DNA of 64,000 nucleotides from Dehalobacter restrictus DSM 9455 (GCF_000512895.1 NZ_CP007033.1:1599001-1663000); one strand, 5' to 3'. Positions 45,201 to 53,501 are shown, numbered from the stretch's first letter. Numbers and translations are program-made. The notes: generated from the letters alone by a model not told the origin.

Positions 45201-47932
45201 TAACCGAATAGAAAGAAAAGGCTCATCACGATGCCGCGCACCATTCTATGATAAAAATTCCAGGGGTCTAACTGAAGATACGTTTCAGAATCTGCAGCCG
45301 TCTCCCATTCGAGTAAATTGCGTTTGGTGATGATTTGTCTCCCAAGACTCCTAAATACGGCATCCAGTTGATTATACGCTTGATACGGCAGCACCGCGAT
45401 GCTGAACAGGATCTGGCTGATTCCTAGTTTTAGCTCAAACTTAAAGATCCTGAAGGTTATACTGCGGTCGATGAGGCGTCCGCCAATGTTCAGAAGCAGC
45501 GGTAAACTCAAACTCAGCAGGACTAAAATCGCCAGCTGGCTGAAGAACTGATGCAACACGGTAACGGCTAAAAAAAGAATAATTATCTGAAAAGGCGTTT
45601 CCAGGCTCCGTCTGAGATTGTCAAAAATCTTCCAGCGGGATACAGCGGAAAAGTCCTGCTGAAACATATAACGCGCAATTTGCCAGTCTCCCCTTATCCA
45701 ACGATGCGCCCTTTTGGTATGCGACAGAAATTTGGTCGGATATCCGTCAAAAAACTCAATATCCGTCGCTAAGGCTGTACGCGCATAGAGACCTTCAATT
45801 AAGTCGTGACTCAGGATCCTATTATCCGGAAAGGCATTTTGGGTTACGGCGTGAAATACTTTCAGATCATAAATGCCTTTGCCTGTGAATATTCCTTCGC
45901 CAAAGAGATCCTGATAGATATCTGAAATCGCGCAGGTATAAGGATCAATGCCTGCTGTTCCGGTGAACACCCTGGCAAAAGGCGAAGCAAACGCGCTTGC
46001 CGCCGTGAGACCGATCCGTGGCTGAATAATACCATAGCCATAGGCGATACTTTTGCCGTTGTCAGCCAGTCTTGCTTCATTCATCGGATGCGCAATTGTA
46101 CCAATCAGCTTGCGTGCAGAATCTCTGGGCAATATTGTATCGGCATCCAGTGTGATAACATAGCGGATTCCTTGCATGGCTTCCGGCTTTCCTGTCCGGA
46201 TAAAGTAACTCGTCTCTCCTTCGTTCAGAAGCAGCCGGTTGAATTCAATCAGCTTTCCCCTTTTTCTTTCCCATCCCATCCAGACCTTATCTTTTTCGTT
46301 CCATTTTCTTTCTCTGTGAAAATAGAAAAAACGCTCCTCCCCATATTTGTCATTCAGTCTTGCCGCCGCTTTGACACCCGCCTGAATGATTTCATCATCC
46401 CCGGTCTGTTTGGCCGCAGGGGCATCTGCAAAATCACCGAGAACGGCAAAACACAGGTTCTGATCCCGGTTGCTTAAATAGTGTGTCTCCAGTTGTTTCA
46501 TTTGCTGCCGGACTTTGGACGGATGATTGAAAATTGCCGGGATCACAACAATTGTTTTGTATTGTTCCGGTATCCCGTTATCCAGGTACAATTTCGGCAG
46601 AAAGTTCGGAGACAGCATCCTGCAGAACAGACGATTAATGAGACAGACAGCCATGCCATTGATCAGGATCAGCGCTCCAATCAGGCCCAGAAGCATACTG
46701 CCTGATAATACATTGCCAGAATTGTTTTTTGTCAGATCGAGAAAAATAAGAAAAGGTATCACTGTCGCCAGAAATATTAACCCAAGGTAGGACAAGGCAG
46801 GTTTTAATTTTAGATAACAGTATATGCCATGAAAGGACTTTTTTACCCTGCCCCAACTGTCGGCCAGCTCCTTTTCCAGGCGCACCTTGCCGGAACCAAA
46901 CAAGTAATAACCAACGTGGCTAAAAGGCGCAGACTGGTTCTGGGCAGCTAATTTTTCCAATGTTCTGGCCACAATAATTTCTGTAACTTTATATTTTCCT
47001 GCCAGACCTTCTATTTCATGCCTGTATTTGTCCCGGGAATCAAAATCCATCTTGTCAAATATTTTGGCCGGATCCTTTTGAAGGGTTTGCTGTACCAGAC
47101 TGACATTTTCGAAAAAAGCAGACCAGTTCTCAGCGTTAATCTGTTTGATATCCGTGACAAGTTTGCCCATGGCCGCTCCCTGGGCTGTCAGAAAATGATG
47201 TTCTGAATTTACGGCCTTCTCCACCGTTGTATTTTGTCTGCTGGCCGCATTATCAAGCCAGTTGTATAGTATTTTAGCTTCTAGGCCATGTTCCTTAAGC
47301 TTTCTGGCGATTCTTTCCATGAAAATTGCCGTGAGCACATCTTCCGGATCCTGCCCCGATGCAGGAGGCATCTCAGACGCAGGCATTTCAGCGTCCGTGT
47401 ATCCCTCAAATACAGTCTTTAACCAATCATCAGCTTTTCTTCTTTCGGCCTGGATATAAAGAATACGCTCAACCTGATAGTAGACTTTTTCCAGCAGCAG
47501 TACTTTTAGCATCATTGGAACAGCCCATATCTCAGCAGATGAAAGTGGCGCCTCTTCCTGATACCCGGCAATAAACGCCTTTAACTGATCAAAATTCAAT
47601 TCATGTTCGCACTGTTTTAGAAATTCAGCTATAATCAGATAAATTCTGGGGTAACCGGCGTTATCCCCTCCTTTTAAATACTGTAGCTTGCTTTCATATT
47701 CTTTGGAGATATCCTTGGTCAGTCCTGTGATCAATTCGCTGATAATGTAGTAGTTGTCCAGGTACCATTCTGCTGCGGGAATGACGTCTTCCGTTTCATA
47801 GTAATATTCATTGATTGGAGAATAAGCTTCACGGATATAGGCACTTTGTCTTTTAATAACCGGCAGCAGGCTCCGACCTTTAGGGGTAAGCCCCAGCCAG
47901 TTATGGAATTGAGCAAGTTCCGAGATCTTCAT
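39287..47932 (-). CDS. Cyclic beta-1,2-glucan synthase-like protein (NdvB/Cgs type, GT84-GH94)
   Basis: 2,881 residues. In order: an alpha-helical N-terminus (1-380); membrane helices (about 380-445); a GT84 glycosyltransferase domain with YVITLDADTILP and HRWIRGDWQ, and LSHDLIEG between; further membrane helices to about 990; a glucoamylase-like domain (WGISESGFF, YVPG-like GVPGLGLKRG, about 1400-1530); then GH94-type binding domains and catalytic (alpha/alpha)6 domain with GGAYGYRDQLQD, HWWHSETGKGIRTKFSDD and the acid GTGDWNDG. NdvB polymerises UDP-glucose into beta-1,2-glucan, exports and cyclises it. Full family length with no break. It stands as a single gene with a leader holding repeat F. 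Confidence 0.92.
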   Translation of the reverse strand: MKISELAQFHNWLGLTPKGRSLLPVIKRQSAYIREAYSPINEYYYETEDVIPAAEWYLDNYYIISELITGLTKDISKEYESKLQYLKGGDNAGYPRIYLIIAEFLKQCEHELNFDQLKAFIAGYQEEAPLSSAEIWAVPMMLKVLLLEKVYYQVERILYIQAERRKADDWLKTVFEGYTDAEMPASEMPPASGQDPEDVLTAIFMERIARKLKEHGLEAKILYNWLDNAASRQNTTVEKAVNSEHHFLTAQGAAMGKLVTDIKQINAENWSAFFENVSLVQQTLQKDPAKIFDKMDFDSRDKYRHEIEGLAGKYKVTEIIVARTLEKLAAQNQSAPFSHVGYYLFGSGKVRLEKELADSWGRVKKSFHGIYCYLKLKPALSYLGLIFLATVIPFLIFLDLTKNNSGNVLSGSMLLGLIGALILINGMAVCLINRLFCRMLSPNFLPKLYLDNGIPEQYKTIVVIPAIFNHPSKVRQQMKQLETHYLSNRDQNLCFAVLGDFADAPAAKQTGDDEIIQAGVKAAARLNDKYGEERFFYFHRERKWNEKDKVWMGWERKRGKLIEFNRLLLNEGETSYFIRTGKPEAMQGIRYVITLDADTILPRDSARKLIGTIAHPMNEARLADNGKSIAYGYGIIQPRIGLTAASAFASPFARVFTGTAGIDPYTCAISDIYQDLFGEGIFTGKGIYDLKVFHAVTQNAFPDNRILSHDLIEGLYARTALATDIEFFDGYPTKFLSHTKRAHRWIRGDWQIARYMFQQDFSAVSRWKIFDNLRRSLETPFQIIILFLAVTVLHQFFSQLAILVLLSLSLPLLLNIGGRLIDRSITFRIFKFELKLGISQILFSIAVLPYQAYNQLDAVFRSLGRQIITKRNLLEWETAADSETYLQLDPWNFYHRMVRGIVMSLFFLFGYFYVSLLTGIILTILLISWLASPWLAYRMSLPYTDSITGISSEDRRVLRMFSRQVWAYFDLFVNAENNYLPPDNIQMEPHKGEACRTSPTNIGLALLANLTAGDLGYVSTERMLSRVRNTLRTIQGMPKWNGHIYNWYDTQTLEPLHPIYISTVDSGNMAGYMIALKNGLAEISGKPLIGQNMLQGFMDTYLLSQENAGTVDPDVRESFGTELKAIMASERAEKVGACAGITDLQTCYAFVDKWAKLTRNRFRNSADQNGNTAEKPETDLRLITKDFWPEALARMLQDQKNALEYFFPFLTLPNLPDSLRKLGQYPVKSLIREYLGLLNNPETTGKELQPYLYRGLKRAVLTLLRAGKLQKDLHHLVYRMNFKPLFDDQIKLFTIGYNLTERKRDKSYYDLLASEARQTSLLAIAKGDVPQSHWFKMARPLTRINGRRCLVSWSGTMFEFLMPSILFKNYRGTLLDESYRSVVKIQQAHAEKAKMPWGISESGFFCFDIQNNYQYKAFGVPGLGLKRGLSKDMVISPYSTFMALPIDFKASMENLHLMKNKGYNGVFGLFEAIDYTKSRVPYNEESSIVKSYMSHHQGMSLIALGNVLEANRMQERFHREPVIKSIEMLLQEQVPLKEYTFNPIIEETGEKEVRAISCKLGEKPVVYLSPNTRVPRCSFISNREYAVMLTLSGTGYSQYNHLFLTRWRKDPAMDRYGTFFYVQNLNSGNLWSATAKPVQTQPEEYKVTCFPNTVKYIRKDGNIITQTDVFVAPEDTVEIRKITLTNQSSYSRDLQLTSYVEVALDEISADMAHPAFSKLFIQTKYENNTLVAFRRPRHLHNAEHYMMHTLFSEGNMFGETEYETDRVKFIGRGRTLADPRVMDINQPLSNSVGAVLDPILSLRARVRIDPGRTVSVYFLTGYGNKLESVLQLAQKYRSGYVITQAKELAWSQNLMELTNLQLSFGEANMISSLAGQVIYGCPIQKSPAASNQLGQTSLWSHGISGDLPVVMLKIQDSSQLKLVDQILTIHEYWKIKGLYIDLVIFNEDETGYFQAIQEVIMEKISISHVRKLVNKPGGVFLLKKDQLSAEDDVLLHTVASVIFSGENGSLNHQIMKCLRAGEKIIDEPAAGEQTSGERITIEQIAGNRITNGRLEKDSLPVQNVSKTHRTVLESKKTEGLKFFNGYGGFTDNGKEYVIINEENQPTPLPWVNVIANEKFGTIISEAGASYTWSQNSREYKLSPWSNDPLLDVSGEAVFIKDEDSQDYWSPLPQPVRDSQPYLIRHGQGYTVFEHSSFRINQETRVFIPLGQNLKITALRLTNKNTLPKRLSLYYYLEWVLGVNREQNMPYLLTELHDKTIFCQNVYQEEFAGRAAFITGFGADYLSSTSDRIEFLGVGGSLTKPKGILSCLSGKMGTNIDPCAVLQLQVTLDPGEEKTVYFLLGDEQNREKALSLVQAFRSPDRIEEAFQDVSHYWDDVLSRIQISTPEPSFDLLVNRWLLYQTIVCRIWARSGFYQTGGAYGYRDQLQDVMPLAVIKPEITRKQIILHSSRQFPEGDVQHWWHSETGKGIRTKFSDDLLWLPYVTADYLEHTEDFSILEEKTSFLKLEALGENEDERYAVPETSEQSGSVYEHCVRAIDRSLRFGGHGLPLIGTGDWNDGFSAIGREGNGESVWLGWFILAVLKRFIPICARKDDNERVEKYTGILDELQVNMEKHGWDGSWYRRAYYDDGSPVGSITNSECQIDAIAQSWSILSGSALKSRAADAMLAVERYLWDKEAALLKLLTPPFDKTDKNPGYIKAYIPGVRENGGQYTHAAAWAILAFSKLGSRDKAMELFQMLNPVNHARTGIEVSQYKAEPYVIAADVYAVQPNVGRGGWTWYTGAAGWMYQAALEGILGLQIAGDKLSLTPCVPSNWESYSLTYRHKNSTYQITVTCRQPAGAETGESMTFTKIKVDDKVQDHFPIALSNDGKNHVIEISL

Positions 47933-48014
47933 ATTTCAACCCCAACATATTTTTTTCTTTACTCATTATGTCCATTTCTGCGGGCATAATTCGTAATTTG
48001 CAGCCTGCTGGGGC

Positions 48015-48070
48015 AAATCGCCGCTCTTCGCCATCCGTGGTACCACGACATTAGGCCATCCATGGCCGTC
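48015..48070 (-). repeat. Structured repeat copy F upstream of the glucan synthase gene
   Basis: On the minus strand: GGCCATGGATGGCC hairpin, then a GTGGTACCAC palindrome running into CCACGGATGGCG, then AAGAGCGGCGAT. It aligns with copy E upstream of cbiA. It lies 83 bases before the glucan synthase start. Apart from F and the hairpin at 48208 nothing was recognised in the gap 47933-48308. Confidence 0.65.
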
Positions 48071-48207
48071 AACCATTGGAATGTCTTAACGCTTAGGCTT
48101 TCTGTTTATTGAACGCTGCTGTCACTAAAAGTTCGCTTGTGTATTTTGTGCAAGTCCGCAATATTTTGAGAAATAAGTAGAAATAATTACATCTTATAAC
48201 AGAGACA

Positions 48208-48241
48208 GGGGTGTATCGAAACTAAAGTTTCGATACACCCC
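48208..48241 (-). repeat. Perfect 16-bp hairpin downstream of ftsK
   Basis: GGGGTGTATCGAAACT (48208-48223) and its exact complement (48226-48241) with a two-base loop. No T tract follows on either strand. Located 3' of the FtsK/SpoIIIE gene and similar in its first bases to the 16025 hairpin. Confidence 0.65.
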
Positions 48242-48308
48242 CTTGCTGAATTAAGCTTTGGCCTTTTTAAATTTACAGCGTTTGTTGTATTAGGCGAAAA
48301 TAGTTATC

Positions 48309-50618
48309 TTAAGAAAAATAACCTTGAAAATCTTCGAGGGACATCAGTATCTCCCGTGGTTTATTGCCCTCACTGCGGCCAACGACGCCGGCGTCCTCCA
48401 GCATATCCATAAGGCGGGCTGCCCGGGAATACCCAACTCTCAGCCGCCTTTGCAGATAAGATACCGAAGCAATCCCGGATGTAATCACCAGCTCGCCGGC
48501 TTCAGCAAAACGCTCGTCAAGATCTTCATCTGGCTTTTCAGAGGTTGTGGTTTCTTCAAGCAGATTTTCATCGAGCTCATAAGCCGATCTGCCCTGTTTT
48601 TTCCAATGTTCAATGACATTTTTTGTTTCTTGCTCGTCGATAAAGCAGCCGTGAACTCTTTGGGGTTTATTTAGGCCAATCGGGGAATACAGCATGTCCC
48701 CTTTGCCCAATAATTTCTCGGCACCGCCCCCATCAAGGATCGTTCTGGAATCAATTTGCGAGGAAACGGCAAAAGAAATCCGGCTTGGGATATTCGCTTT
48801 AATAAGTCCTGTAATAACATTCACCGACGGACGCTGCGTGGCGATGACCAGATGAATCCCTGCCGCTCTCGCCATTTGAGCAAGTCGGCAAATAGCCTCT
48901 TCGATTTCATTGGCAGCTACCATCATAAGATCGGCCAGCTCGTCAATCACGACGACAATGTAAGGTAACGGTTTATCCATATTCCTATTGAAGTGATCAA
49001 TGTCACGAACGCCACTGGAGGCAAACAGTTCATAGCGGTCTTCCATTTCCCTGACAATGAATTTAAGGTATTTGGATGCTTTCTTCGGATCGGTAACGAC
49101 CGGTGAAAGCAGATGGGGGATGCCGTTATACTGGTTAAGTTCAACCATTTTGGGGTCGATCAAAAGCAGTTTGACCTGATCCGGTGTATAGGAAAACAGC
49201 AGCGAATTCAAAAGACAATTGATAAAAATACTTTTCCCGGAGCCGGTAGCGCCGGCAACAAGCAAATGCGGCATTTTTGCGAGCTCACCAATAACAGGCT
49301 GGTCCGCAATATCTTTGCCAAGCGCTATTTTCAGCTTACCGCCAGAACCCATAAATGATTCAGATCCAATCACTTCTCTAAAGTAGACGGTCCTGGACTT
49401 TTGACGCGGCACTTCAATCCCTACAGCCGCTTTGCCCGGGATCGGTGCTTCAATTCGGATATCTCTCGAAGCCATGGCCAAAGCAATATCATCTGCCAGA
49501 TTGACAATTTTACTGATTTTCGTTCCCGGAGCAGGTGAGAGCTCATAACGTGTGATAACCGGGCCGACGGTAATATTGGTAACTTTTGCGGTCACTCCGA
49601 ATGTGCTTAAGACATCCTCCAGAAGCTCCGGGTTTGTGCGTTCTGCCGCCGCGGTACTGTTTTCCCTGCGCCGCAATAATTCGATCCTCGGCAGTATCCA
49701 GGCTTTCGTTTTGATGTCGTCGTAGTCGTATTCCGCAGGGATATCTGCAGATACATTTACTGATGGTTTTGATTCATACGCCTTATAAAAATTTCCGTAA
49801 ATTTTTTCTTCAGTCACAGGAGCCGCTGCCGTCACTTGCGTTACGGGAGCTACTTGCTGCCTTTCCTGAAAATAGTTGTTTCTCTGAAACAGAGTATCCT
49901 GTTTTTTCTCTTTATCTGCGCTTTCCAACGGAAATGTATTGTTTTTCCTGACATCTTTCTTACTCTCTTTGAAATAGTCTTTAAATCCATTCATACTGAC
50001 CGTATTTTCTGAAATATAGAAACTTTTATTTCCTTCGCCAAAATACGAAGAGAAATTTGCTCCCAAATGTCCCAGGTGATCCTTAGTTGCGACCGGTTCG
50101 TCATTCACAAACAATCGCTCGGCAAAATAGGATGAAAAGCCATTTTCGCGCGCCAAGCTCACCGGTATGCCTGTCTCAGGTTCAGAAGCTGCCTTATTCC
50201 CCAACCGATTGGCCTGAACTTCTCTGGACCTGGCGGTACTGATCCTTTTCGACAGTTCATCTGATCTAGCTTGTTCAGTTGATCTGGCCTTGTCAACTGG
50301 CCGGTCCTTCATTATATTCTTTTTCCGCTTATATTCATCATATCTGTTATCATATTCATCATCTTCATCTTCATCATCGTCGTCATCATCGTCAAATTCC
50401 TGTTCACGCTTTGTTCCGGACATAAGCCAACAAACAACCGCAAAAATCAAACAAATTACCGGCAGACCAAGCGCGTAATTTCCGAGAAGTTCTTTAAAGA
50501 AACTAAAAACGTTGGTCGAAAACTCCTGGATCTCGAAATATCCCAGGATCCCAATCAGAAACATAAAAAAATACAGCAGCGAAAGTGCTTTTATAAGTAT
50601 TCTTCCAACCAGCCTCAA
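48309..50618 (-). CDS. FtsK/SpoIIIE DNA translocase
   Basis: 769 residues. Two N-terminal membrane helices (LLYFFMFLIGILGYF; LGLPVICLIFAVVCWLM) where the family usually has four; an acidic Asp/Glu run (about 75-95) and a basic, disordered linker to about 300. The motor has Walker A GATGSGKS, LLIDPKMVELNQYNGIPHL, Walker B VVIDELADLMM and IATQRPSVNVITGLIK. A C-terminal winged-helix gamma domain (ITSGIASVSYLQRRLRVGYSRAARLMDMLEDAGVV in parts) reads orienting sequences. It moves chromosomal DNA through the septum at division or sporulation. Confidence 0.95.
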   Translation of the reverse strand: MRLVGRILIKALSLLYFFMFLIGILGYFEIQEFSTNVFSFFKELLGNYALGLPVICLIFAVVCWLMSGTKREQEFDDDDDDDEDEDDEYDNRYDEYKRKKNIMKDRPVDKARSTEQARSDELSKRISTARSREVQANRLGNKAASEPETGIPVSLARENGFSSYFAERLFVNDEPVATKDHLGHLGANFSSYFGEGNKSFYISENTVSMNGFKDYFKESKKDVRKNNTFPLESADKEKKQDTLFQRNNYFQERQQVAPVTQVTAAAPVTEEKIYGNFYKAYESKPSVNVSADIPAEYDYDDIKTKAWILPRIELLRRRENSTAAAERTNPELLEDVLSTFGVTAKVTNITVGPVITRYELSPAPGTKISKIVNLADDIALAMASRDIRIEAPIPGKAAVGIEVPRQKSRTVYFREVIGSESFMGSGGKLKIALGKDIADQPVIGELAKMPHLLVAGATGSGKSIFINCLLNSLLFSYTPDQVKLLLIDPKMVELNQYNGIPHLLSPVVTDPKKASKYLKFIVREMEDRYELFASSGVRDIDHFNRNMDKPLPYIVVVIDELADLMMVAANEIEEAICRLAQMARAAGIHLVIATQRPSVNVITGLIKANIPSRISFAVSSQIDSRTILDGGGAEKLLGKGDMLYSPIGLNKPQRVHGCFIDEQETKNVIEHWKKQGRSAYELDENLLEETTTSEKPDEDLDERFAEAGELVITSGIASVSYLQRRLRVGYSRAARLMDMLEDAGVVGRSEGNKPREILMSLEDFQGYFS

Positions 50619-50655
50619 GGTTTACCACTCCTAACATTTATCGATATCATTGATC

Positions 50656-51489
50656 TCAGTCGATCTGCAGATATTCCATAAGATTAAGCACGCATTTTTC
50701 CGGAACCGAGACCTCTCCAATTTCGACCTGACTGAAAAAGCCATGATAGTCGCTGCCACCTGTTGCGAGAGTCCTGTATTTTCGTGACAGTTCTTCAAAA
50801 TAGGTAATCTTCTCTTCGCGTTGAGCCCAGTAACCGTAATAGACTTCAATTCCAATCGGCTTGTAACTCAAAAGATCCTCAGTCAGGGACTGGTCGATTA
50901 GTCCCGGATGAGCCAGGACAGGAAGCCCGCCTGTTTCGAGAATCAGATCAACCGCATCAGGAAAGGGGTTGCCTTCATAGGGTATATAGGCCGTTCCGCC
51001 GGGTCTGAGACAGGACGCAAGATTATCCCAATTAATAGTGAGATTTTGATCACGTTCAGTTTTATTCCAGATCGCGTAAATAATATGAGACTTGCTGACG
51101 ACGCCTTCGAAACTTGCTGTATTTTCAATCTCCTGCCATTCGAGCACCAGTCCCAAATCTTTTAACTTTCCGAGCATTAATTTTGTAACAGCAGTTCTCT
51201 CTTTACGGATTTGCTGAAGCTTTTCCTGAAGATAGTCATTATTAATGTCTCGGTAATAGCCCAGCAGGTGAATCTCCTGGTTCTTGTAATAGGTATTCAA
51301 CTCAAGTCCGGGTATAATCCGAATTCCGTAATCCGGCGCAATGTTTTGCGCCTTGGTGACACCGGATGTTGTCTCATGATCGGTAATGGCGACAATATCC
51401 ATCCCTTTTAAAGAAGAAATTTGCAAAATCTCTTCAACCTTGAGACTTCCGTCAGACTGATTGGTGTGAATATGAAGGTCAGTTTTCAA
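50656..51489 (-). CDS. PHP domain phosphoesterase
   Basis: 277 residues from TTG at 51489 (GAGAGGA nine bases upstream; no site for the earlier TTG at 51510). PHP metal motifs: DLHIHTNQSDG, ITDHETT, GLELNTYYKNQEIHLLGYY, LPVLAHPG and GGSDYHG, a complete trinuclear metal set. Relatives include RNase AM/YciV, which hydrolyse 3',5'-nucleoside bisphosphates and short RNA. Located 37 bases upstream of the FtsK gene on the same strand. Confidence 0.9.
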   Translation of the reverse strand: MKTDLHIHTNQSDGSLKVEEILQISSLKGMDIVAITDHETTSGVTKAQNIAPDYGIRIIPGLELNTYYKNQEIHLLGYYRDINNDYLQEKLQQIRKERTAVTKLMLGKLKDLGLVLEWQEIENTASFEGVVSKSHIIYAIWNKTERDQNLTINWDNLASCLRPGGTAYIPYEGNPFPDAVDLILETGGLPVLAHPGLIDQSLTEDLLSYKPIGIEVYYGYWAQREEKITYFEELSRKYRTLATGGSDYHGFFSQVEIGEVSVPEKCVLNLMEYLQID

Positions 51490-51651
51490 TCGTAACGATC
51501 CTCTCGCCAAGATTTGCTATAATGTTTTCTTTTATACTATTTTATTCGTTTTTTACGGCAAAAATCCTTCAAAATAATTTGAATGATTGTTATATGTATG
51601 ATCTGCCATCAATTTAAATGCAGACTGAAATGTTAACTGAAATGTTATCGT

Positions 51652-51679
51652 TGACACAATCAAGTAATTCCGATATAAT
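51652..51679 (+). promoter_or_regulatory. Promoter of tRNA-Trp
   Basis: TTGACA (51652-51657), 16 bp, TATAAT (51674-51679). Both hexamers match the consensus exactly. Confidence 0.9.
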
Positions 51680-51709
51680 AGCTTTCGTCGTCAACTGTAG
51701 GAAACACCT

Positions 51710-51783
51710 AGGGGATTAGTTTAATGGTAGAACAGCGGTCTCCAAAACCGTCAGTGAGGGTTCAACTCCTTCATCCCCTGCCA
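51710..51783 (+). tRNA. tRNA-Trp (anticodon CCA)
   Basis: 74 bases including an encoded CCA. Acceptor AGGGGAT pairs with ATCCCCT, discriminator G; anticodon loop CTCCAAA with anticodon CCA; T arm with GGTTCAACT. A1-U72 and G73 are bacterial tRNA-Trp identity elements. Isolated gene with its own promoter and terminator. Confidence 0.97.
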
Positions 51784-51793
51784 AGTAAATTTG

Positions 51794-51820
51794 AGGCTCA
51801 GAGGCCTTTTTTTATTTTTG
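51794..51820 (+). terminator. Rho-independent terminator of tRNA-Trp
   Basis: AGGC (51794-51797) and GCCT (51804-51807), then a long T-rich run. Confidence 0.7.
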
Positions 51821-51867
51821 TATTTATGCTTTGGGGCAGACTTTTGGATAGATTTTTTTAACCGAAG

Positions 51868-51916
51868 AAAAAAATAAGGGAATCGGAATTATCCGACTCC
51901 CTTATTTTTATTTCTG
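51868..51916 (-). terminator. Bidirectional terminator
   Basis: AAATAAGGGA..TCGGA and TCCGA..TCCCTTATTT form a long stem flanked by A and T tracts. It can end the minus-strand gene at 51949 and read-through from the tRNA. Confidence 0.8.
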
Positions 51917-51948
51917 TTTTTTTAGGTTATGATCTTTTTGATTTCAGA

Positions 51949-52176
51949 TCATTTTGAAAGATATGTATCACTTGATTTATTGTTTTTCTTTAAGCCTTTA
52001 CTATTAAGTCTAAGATGAAATAGCACTAAAACAACTAATAAGAAACCTGGAATAACATGGACGCTTTCAAAGATTTCCTTGGGAATCATTTCATTTGTTA
52101 ACGCAGTAATCACCAAGATCAGAAGATCAATACAAAGCAATACATTAACAATTTTATTTCCTTTATCCGTATCCAA
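51949..52176 (-). CDS. Small two-helix membrane protein (half-DUF4405-like)
   Basis: 75 residues from TTG at 52176 with AAAGGAG eight bases upstream. Two hydrophobic helices: IVNVLLCIDLLILVITALT and VHVIPGFLLVVLVLFHLRL. The second helix carries two His spaced as in the DUF4405 protein at 14915 (HEIAG.. GIHILLNW), so it may bind heme as a dimer. The C-terminus is basic. Identity tentative. Confidence 0.6.
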   Translation of the reverse strand: MDTDKGNKIVNVLLCIDLLILVITALTNEMIPKEIFESVHVIPGFLLVVLVLFHLRLNSKGLKKNNKSSDTYLSK

Positions 52177-52260
52177 TTCTATCACTCCTTTCATTAAATG
52201 TAGGTAATATGTTAACAATTGATTATGTCATTTATGTGAAATAATGGTGACAGTTATGTG

Positions 52261-52292
52261 AAATTTGAATGGACAAAGTACATTCAAATTTT
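52261..52292. promoter_or_regulatory. Inverted repeat upstream of doxX
   Basis: AAATTTGAATG (52261-52271) pairs with CATTCAAATTT (52281-52291). It lies in the divergent gap before the DoxX gene, with TATGTGAAAT repeats next to it; possible operator. Confidence 0.45.
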
Positions 52293-52415
52293 ATATCGTC
52301 CTGTTTCTTTTAATTTGCAATTTTTCTGTGTTTTTGATTACTTGGGAACATCTACAAGATTGAAACGGTATAAAAAGATTTTGTAATCCCATACTAAAAT
52401 TAAAGGAGGGTTAAT

Positions 52416-52928
52416 ATGAGCTGGAGAGAATCGCGATTTATGCAAGTTGTGTGGACCGTCATTCGCGTATATATTGGCTGGGAGTGGCTGAGTGCCGGTA
52501 TCAGCAAAACTTTTGGAGCAAGTGCTGCAGCCTGGGTAGGCCCGAACGCGGGAGCGGCCGTTACAGGTTTTTTACAAGGAGCTCTGACCAAAACCGGTGG
52601 CCAACATCCTGATGTATCCTGGTGGTATGCATCATTTATTCAAAATATTGCTCTTCCGAATGCCAAAGTGTTTGGTTATGTGATTGCCTGGGGAGAACTT
52701 CTGGTTGGCTTGGGATTGATCCTCGGTTGCTTCACGACCATCGCTTTACTTGCGGCAGTCTTTCTGAACATGAGTTATCTACTGGCTGGTGCTGTCAGCA
52801 CCAATCCAATGTTATTATTCTGGGAAGCTTTACTGCTTTGGGCCGGGGCAGCTGCCTACTACTGGGGAGTGGACAGGATACTTATACCCCAGTGGAAAAA
52901 ACGACGACTCAAGCAGGGTATTGCGTAA
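52416..52928 (+). CDS. DoxX family membrane protein
   Basis: 170 residues, four hydrophobic helices. DoxX features: VIRVYIGWEWLSAGISK at the N-terminus, FGYVIAWGELLVGLGLILG and AAVFLNMSYLLAGAVSTNP. Start preceded by AAAGGAGG. DoxX/DoxD relatives act in thiosulfate:quinone oxidation or in membrane redox-stress complexes; the role here is unknown. Monocistronic with terminator. Confidence 0.88.
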   Translation: MSWRESRFMQVVWTVIRVYIGWEWLSAGISKTFGASAAAWVGPNAGAAVTGFLQGALTKTGGQHPDVSWWYASFIQNIALPNAKVFGYVIAWGELLVGLGLILGCFTTIALLAAVFLNMSYLLAGAVSTNPMLLFWEALLLWAGAAAYYWGVDRILIPQWKKRRLKQGIA

Positions 52929-52955
52929 CAAAGTTTAATATCATGCTGCTTCATA

Positions 52956-53000
52956 ATGTTAAAGACACGGGGAAAGCCCATGTCTTTAACATTTTTTTCG
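52956..53000 (+). terminator. Rho-independent terminator of doxX
   Basis: ATGTTAAAGACA pairs with TGTCTTTAACAT, followed by a T run. Confidence 0.85.
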
Positions 53001-53027
53001 TTATATTTTTTCGTAATATGTTTCCCT

Positions 53028-53501
53028 CTATAACAAAAACAAAGATTTTTCAAATTCTTTAACAAAATACTTCTTCCCTTTGGGGATCACTGTATGTCCC
53101 TCAGACTCCAGCAAAAACTTCTGATGATCCAGACCACCGGGAAACTTATCATTCAATTCTCCGCCTTTCTTAAGCGTCCGCCAGTACGGGGTAATATCCG
53201 GATTACCGGCATCCTCTCTTTCTTGCGAAGCATTGGCGGCGGTATTAATAAAAATCCCTGCCGTCAGCTGACAGGTGAAATCGGCTTGATGTTTTTTGGC
53301 CAGATAAGCTCTGATCTCATCGGAAGTAATCAGTTTGCCCGGAGGTATCCTTTTCATGACTTCATCATACTCCAGCGGAGCGGCAATCAACATATTTCCA
53401 GCACCAAACCGCTTGGCCATCTTCTCGTCATAGCCAATAAATTCTATTCTGGGCATATCTTTTGCCTGATGCAGCTTTTCATCAAACGTTTTTCTAGCCA
53501 T
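53028..53501 (-). CDS. MGMT-like (alkyltransferase-fold) protein
   Basis: 157 residues from ATG at 53501 (GAGG six bases upstream). The middle part IPPGKLITSDEIRAYLAKKHQADFTCQLTAGIFI resembles the winged-helix DNA-binding domain of O6-methylguanine-DNA methyltransferase, and TPYWRTLKKGGELNDKF.. its later segment. The PCHR active-site motif is absent, so it is unlikely to repair alkylated DNA as MGMT does; Cys in DFTCQL is not in that context. It is one of the longer MGMT family proteins of unknown role found in Clostridia. Confidence 0.7.
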   Translation of the reverse strand: MARKTFDEKLHQAKDMPRIEFIGYDEKMAKRFGAGNMLIAAPLEYDEVMKRIPPGKLITSDEIRAYLAKKHQADFTCQLTAGIFINTAANASQEREDAGNPDITPYWRTLKKGGELNDKFPGGLDHQKFLLESEGHTVIPKGKKYFVKEFEKSLFLL

